Positions 6,270 to 9,429 of a stretch of DNA of 9,429 nt are shown in pieces. The notes below the pieces were generated by a model. It was not told the origin of the DNA. It saw only the letters and a list, made by a program, of their open reading frames with translations, and searched no databases. Position 1 is the stretch's first letter. Each line of letters starts with the position of its first letter. Position numbers and translations under genes: made by a program. The DNA is from JANRIZ01 sp033764445 (lineage in GTDB: Bacteria; Verrucomicrobiota; Verrucomicrobiia; JAWXBN01), in NCBI GenBank assembly GCA_033764445.1, contig JANRIZ010000032.1, positions 1-9,429 on the forward strand. Direction: 5' to 3'.

Positions 6270-7964
6270 ATGAAACTTCTTTCCGTAAAACGTATCTTTT
6301 TGACGTTATTTCTGGCTTTTGTCCTGCCCCTGGCAGTCTGGGCCGACGAACCTTCCGAGCTTTATTTAAACTTTTATCTGACGATGCAAAATGCGGAAAA
6401 GGCCGAATCCCAGGGGGATTTCCCAACGGCCTATGCCCGCTTCAAAACCGCCCAGGATACCCTCCTGAAAATCAAGGGCCAGTATCCGGATTGGAAAAAG
6501 GAAATTGTTGATTTTCGCCTCAAATACATCGGGGACGCACTCAACCGCCTGAAATCCAAGGTGCCGGAGTCTGTCGTCAACGCCATGCCCCCGGCAGTGG
6601 CTCCGTCCCCGACCCCCGCCCCCACCCCCTCGGTGGATACCTCCCCGACAGCCTCGGACTCCGATGATGTTTCCTCCCTCAAACAGCGCATTTCCCAGCT
6701 CGAAAGCGAATTGGCCACCACCAAACAGGAGCTGGCCAAGGCCAATGCCGACAAAGCCAGCCTGCAAACCCGCCTGGAAGAGGCCGAAAAAGCCCTGGCC
6801 ATGGCCAAAAGTGCGGACTTCGACGCACGGGTCGCGGACCTGCTCAAGGAAAACAGCGAGCTGAAATCCAAACTGGCCACCGCCGAGGAACAGATACGAA
6901 CCCTGGGCACGGGCGGGGCCGGGACGGATACGGCGGCGCTGACCGAACAGCTGGCCAAGGTCCGTCAGCAGCTGGAATTGAAGGAGCGGGAAAATGAATC
7001 CTTCCGCAAAGCCACCGAAGACCTCAAAAAACAGCTTGATGACGCCCAAAAATACCTCTCCTCGGGAAGCGGGGGCCAGTTGGCCACCGAAAACCAGATG
7101 CTGCGCGCGATCATCGACCGGCAGATGAAGGACCAGGCCCGCCGCGAGGCCGCGAAAAAACTCATCGATGAGGAGGTGCAGAAACTCCAGATCAAATCCG
7201 AGGTGCTCCAGCGTCAGCTCGAAATCGTCACCTCCCCCTACGAACCCCTCTCGGAGGCGGAACAGGCGCTCTTCAAAGCCCCCACCGTCGCCCCCTCGGA
7301 TGTCACCTCCCCGTCCGCCGGCACGGAAGCCCCCCCGGCCGATGGCAGCATTTCCACGGAACTCTCCCGTCTCCAGGACTCCACGACCACCTCCAACCGC
7401 CCGAAAGTGCCCGCCGCCCTCCTGCCCTTGACCGAGGAGGCCCGCAAGGCCTTTGAAGCCGGGGATTTCGAGGCGGCCGCCATCAAATACAAGGAAATCC
7501 TCTCCAAAGCCCCCGAAAATCTCTACGCCCTCTCCAATCTCGGGGTGGTCTATTTCCAGCAGGGCAAACTGCCGGAAGCCGAATCCAACCTCAAAAAAGC
7601 CGTGGCCATCGCCCCCAATGACGCCTTTTCCTATTCGATTCTCGGGGTGGTCTACTACCAGAAGGGGCAGTTTGATCAGGCCATCGAGGCTCTCACCCGC
7701 TCGCTGGCCATCGATGCCAACAACGCCCAGGCCCACAATTACCTGGGCATCGCCTGCAGCCGCAAGGGCTGGATGGAAAATGCCGAACAGGAAATCCGCA
7801 AGGCCATCGAGATCGACCCCAACTACGCGGAAGCCCACTTCAATCTCGCGGTCATCTACGCCACCCAAAAGCCGCCTTCCAAGGCCCTGGCCCGCAAACA
7901 TTACAACCAGGCGGTCTCTCTGGGCATCAAGCCCGATCCGGAACTCGACAAAATGATCCGCTGA
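6270..7964 (+). CDS. secreted coiled-coil and TPR repeat protein
   Basis: A 564-residue protein with a signal peptide (residues 1-25, MKLLSVKR then a hydrophobic core ending in VWA before DE). A short helical repeat domain follows (about 30-100: LYLNFYLTMQNAEKAESQGD, YARFKTAQDTL and a conserved PDWKKEIVDFRLKYI). Next come a Pro/Thr/Ser linker (about 107-133), a long heptad-rich coiled coil (about 134-325), a second Pro/Ser/Thr linker (325-380) and four to five C-terminal TPRs (about 383-553), with units such as ALSNLGVVYFQQGKLPEAES and AHFNLAVIY. TPRs bind peptides or proteins, and the coiled coil suggests an oligomer, so an envelope scaffold role is plausible but inferred. I recall similar signal-peptide, coil and TPR proteins in Verrucomicrobiota. 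No strong ribosome binding site precedes the ATG. It is transcribed divergently from the BamE-like pair, and its stop faces lpxK across 225 bp. Confidence 0.85.
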   Translation: MKLLSVKRIFLTLFLAFVLPLAVWADEPSELYLNFYLTMQNAEKAESQGDFPTAYARFKTAQDTLLKIKGQYPDWKKEIVDFRLKYIGDALNRLKSKVPESVVNAMPPAVAPSPTPAPTPSVDTSPTASDSDDVSSLKQRISQLESELATTKQELAKANADKASLQTRLEEAEKALAMAKSADFDARVADLLKENSELKSKLATAEEQIRTLGTGGAGTDTAALTEQLAKVRQQLELKERENESFRKATEDLKKQLDDAQKYLSSGSGGQLATENQMLRAIIDRQMKDQARREAAKKLIDEEVQKLQIKSEVLQRQLEIVTSPYEPLSEAEQALFKAPTVAPSDVTSPSAGTEAPPADGSISTELSRLQDSTTTSNRPKVPAALLPLTEEARKAFEAGDFEAAAIKYKEILSKAPENLYALSNLGVVYFQQGKLPEAESNLKKAVAIAPNDAFSYSILGVVYYQKGQFDQAIEALTRSLAIDANNAQAHNYLGIACSRKGWMENAEQEIRKAIEIDPNYAEAHFNLAVIYATQKPPSKALARKHYNQAVSLGIKPDPELDKMIR

Positions 7965-7984
7965 ATCTCCCCGGAGTTTTCATC

Positions 7985-8161
7985 CGCAGTTGAACACAGA
8001 TTCTTTTTTTGGGTCTGAACGGTCAATCGAGTCTGTGTTGTCGCGATTCCCAGTTCTTGCGTCGGTACCTGATCAGGGGGAACGAAAGTGTATTCTCGGG
8101 CAAAATGTGTTCACGAAGCAGAATAAAAAGCACCCTTCCCAAAAATCTGTGTGAATCTGCG
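7985..8161. repeat. imperfect inverted-repeat intergenic element (MITE- or REP-like)
   Basis: CGCAGTTGAACACAGATT (7985-8002) is the inverted counterpart of AATCTGTGTGAATCTGCG (8144-8161), matching at 15 of 18 positions, with 141 bp between the arms. A third, inner copy of the motif (GAGTCTGTGTT, 8029-8039) also pairs with the left arm. The interior has no credible reading frame. The element fills most of the gap between two convergent genes and has no transposase, so it would be non-autonomous if mobile. No target-site duplication is evident. A dispersed genomic repeat is an inference that needs the rest of the genome. Confidence 0.5.
7993..8039. terminator. possible stem-loop downstream of the TPR gene
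   Basis: AACACAGATTC (7993-8003) pairs with GAGTCTGTGTT (8029-8039) over 11 positions with one G-U pair, leaving a 25-nt loop. It lies about 30 bp after the TPR stop in a convergent region. No U-run follows the stem on the plus strand (the T-run at 8004-8010 is in the loop), so an intrinsic terminator is doubtful. It may simply be part of the repeat element. Confidence 0.25.
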
Positions 8162-8173
8162 CCAATCTGCGTA
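8144..8173 (+). repeat. three tandem 10-bp repeats, AATCTGYGnn
   Basis: AATCTGTGTG (8144-8153), AATCTGCGCC (8154-8163) and AATCTGCGTA (8164-8173) run head to tail with an exact 10-bp period, about one helical turn. An inverted partner, CGCAGAT (8184-8190), follows after a 12-nt gap and forms a 7-bp stem with 8165-8171. It reaches the first base of the lpxK stop codon. The exact phasing would put every copy on one face of the DNA. Confidence 0.65.
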
Positions 8174-8189
8174 TAAGCCGTTCCGCAGA

Positions 8190-9377
8190 TCACTCCTCGT
8201 AACAGAGCCGGGCAATACAACGTTCAAAACTGTCGTGACCGGAGACGATCTTGACCTCCACCCGCAGAAAGTAGACCGGCAGCAGCCTTTCCTCAATGTG
8301 CGGAAAGCGGACGGCGTCCTTTTCGGTGGTCAGGATCGCATCGGCATCGCGCCGGTTGGCGTTGGTGATCATGGTCAAAATCTCCCGTTCATGGAACCGG
8401 TGATGATCGGCGTAGCGGCGGGAATAGATGATCTGGGCCCCGAGATTCTGCAAACCCTCCTCAAAGGACTCCGGACGCGCAATGCCCGAGAGGGTCCCGA
8501 TTTTGAGCCCCTTGAGCAGGTCCAGCTCCCGGCGTTCCCCGGTGTAGACATCCTGCAAATACAGGGGCTGGTGGTTGCACTCGATGATCTCGGCCCCGGG
8601 ATTGAGTTCCCTGAGGTCCCGCTTGAGTCCCTCGGAGTTCTTGCCGTCGGATTTGGTGATGAAGATGTGCGTGGCCCGCGCAATGTTGGCGGGTGGCTCC
8701 CGCAAAATGCCCCGGGGCAGCAGATGCCCGTTGCCCCACGGGGTGGTGCGGTCAACAAGCACAAAATCAAAATGTTTCCCGCGCCGCCGCTGTTTCCAGG
8801 GTTTCAACCGCAGGTACTGGAAGCCGTCGTCGAGGATGATCGTGTCGATCCCGAAATGCTCCACGGCGTACCGCGCGCTTTTCACGCGGTCCTTGTCGAC
8901 CAGGACCACCACCCCCTGCAGGTTCCTGGCCAGCATGTAGGGCTCGTCCCCGGCACTGACCGAATCAAGCAGCACGTACTGTCCGTCACTGACCACCTTG
9001 GGCGGCACCCGGTCGGTCCGCATCAGCAGCCGGTTGAGCAGACGCTCACGCAGCGGACGGGGTTTGCTTTTATAACCGCGGCTGAGGATGGCCACCTTGC
9101 GACCCTTGGCGTGGAGAGACCGCGCCAGCTTTTCGGTCAGCGGCGTTTTTCCCGTGCCGCCGACGAGGATATTGCCCACACTCACCACCTGGATGCCCAT
9201 GGAGTGATCGTGAAAAATGCGGTGCTGGAAGAGGTAGATGCGCGTCTGCACCCCGATCCGGTACAGGTGGGAGGCCCCGTGCAGCAGAATGCGGAAGAGC
9301 GCGGCACGTTTGCCGTAACGCCGCTCCAAAATCACGTCCAGCCCGAATTGTTCGAGTTTCTCGAGTGTCTCACGCAT
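8190..9377 (-). CDS. lpxK: tetraacyldisaccharide 4'-kinase (lipid A)
   Basis: A 395-residue enzyme that transfers phosphate from ATP to the 4' position of the lipid A disaccharide at the cytoplasmic face of the inner membrane (Raetz pathway). Motifs occur in order: an N-terminal amphipathic and hydrophobic segment (about 25-52), Walker A GNILVGGTGKTP (68-79, K77), SRGYKSK, GDEPYMLAR, DDGFQY (183-188), GNGHLLPRGILREPP, LSGIARPESFEEGL, DHHRFHE (324-330) and TTEKDAVR (350-357). Compared with typical LpxK of about 315-345 residues it has a longer N-terminus, and a basic insert (KPWKQRRRGK) follows the DDGFQ motif. That motif ends in Tyr where many homologues have His. ATG 9377 is chosen; GTG 9383 is two codons upstream. 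The frame stays open to the right edge of the window, so a longer start outside cannot be excluded. Upstream neighbours, often waaA/kdtA, are not visible. Confidence 0.95.
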   Translation of the reverse strand: MRETLEKLEQFGLDVILERRYGKRAALFRILLHGASHLYRIGVQTRIYLFQHRIFHDHSMGIQVVSVGNILVGGTGKTPLTEKLARSLHAKGRKVAILSRGYKSKPRPLRERLLNRLLMRTDRVPPKVVSDGQYVLLDSVSAGDEPYMLARNLQGVVVLVDKDRVKSARYAVEHFGIDTIILDDGFQYLRLKPWKQRRRGKHFDFVLVDRTTPWGNGHLLPRGILREPPANIARATHIFITKSDGKNSEGLKRDLRELNPGAEIIECNHQPLYLQDVYTGERRELDLLKGLKIGTLSGIARPESFEEGLQNLGAQIIYSRRYADHHRFHEREILTMITNANRRDADAILTTEKDAVRFPHIEERLLPVYFLRVEVKIVSGHDSFERCIARLCYEE

Positions 9378-9429
9378 GCTCACAGCCGCCGACTCTACCC
9401 GCTGCGCCCCCCAATCTCCACGAAAAAGG

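Noticed and set aside
6366..7901. A 511-codon open frame on the minus strand across the TPR gene.
   Set aside because: Its product is glycine- and phenylalanine-rich without domain logic. It is the mirror of a codon-biased GC-rich gene with clear signal peptide, coil and TPR signatures.
7967..7980. CTCC-CC-GGAG-TTTT just after the TPR stop as an intrinsic terminator.
   Set aside because: A four-base stem with a two-base loop is not stable, although a T-run follows.
8023..8296. Short minus-strand frames across the intergenic repeat element and the lpxK 3' end.
   Set aside because: They cover repeat DNA or shift frame into lpxK, with no ribosome binding site or similarity to any family I know.

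Overview
The window looks like ordinary chromosome from a GC-rich, Gram-negative bacterium. LpxK makes an LPS-type outer membrane certain enough to infer, and two secreted proteins carry BamE-like domains. The N-terminal extension of LpxK, the style of the TPR/coiled-coil protein and the GC-rich, strand-mixed gene layout suggest Verrucomicrobiota or another PVC-group bacterium. That placement is an inference from memory of related proteins, not a search result. I see no prophage, insertion sequence, CRISPR array, toxin-antitoxin pair, rRNA or tRNA.

Layout, left to right. (1) Minus strand, 1-1379: apaG followed after 50 bp by a multi-pass membrane protein of the GT-C glycosyltransferase type, which runs off the left edge. 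(2) A short divergent intergenic region (1380-1465) holding a perfect 12-bp palindrome. (3) Plus strand, 1466-4569: thiD (thiamine pyrimidine kinase) overlapping comEC (DNA uptake channel) by an ATGA junction. The ComEC metallo-beta-lactamase domain has lost several metal-site residues. (4) Minus strand, 4597-5933: two tandem, diverged paralogues encoding secreted proteins with an N-terminal BamE/SmpA-like domain and a shared C-terminal motif. They converge on comEC. (5) A 336-bp divergent intergenic region, strikingly AT-rich on its right side. (6) Plus strand, 6270-7964: a large secreted protein with coiled coil and C-terminal TPRs. (7) A 225-bp convergent intergenic region (7965-8189) filled by an imperfect inverted-repeat element with three 10-bp phased repeats at one end. 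(8) Minus strand, 8190-9377: lpxK, lipid A 4'-kinase.

How the genes fit together: most products act at the envelope (LpxK, the GT-C enzyme, ComEC, the BamE-like pair and the TPR/coiled-coil protein). ThiD and ApaG are cytoplasmic. No single pathway links them. The points most worth a second look are the degenerate nuclease-type domain of ComEC, the tandem BamE-like paralogues with an apparently uncatalogued C-terminal motif, and the inverted-repeat element before lpxK.
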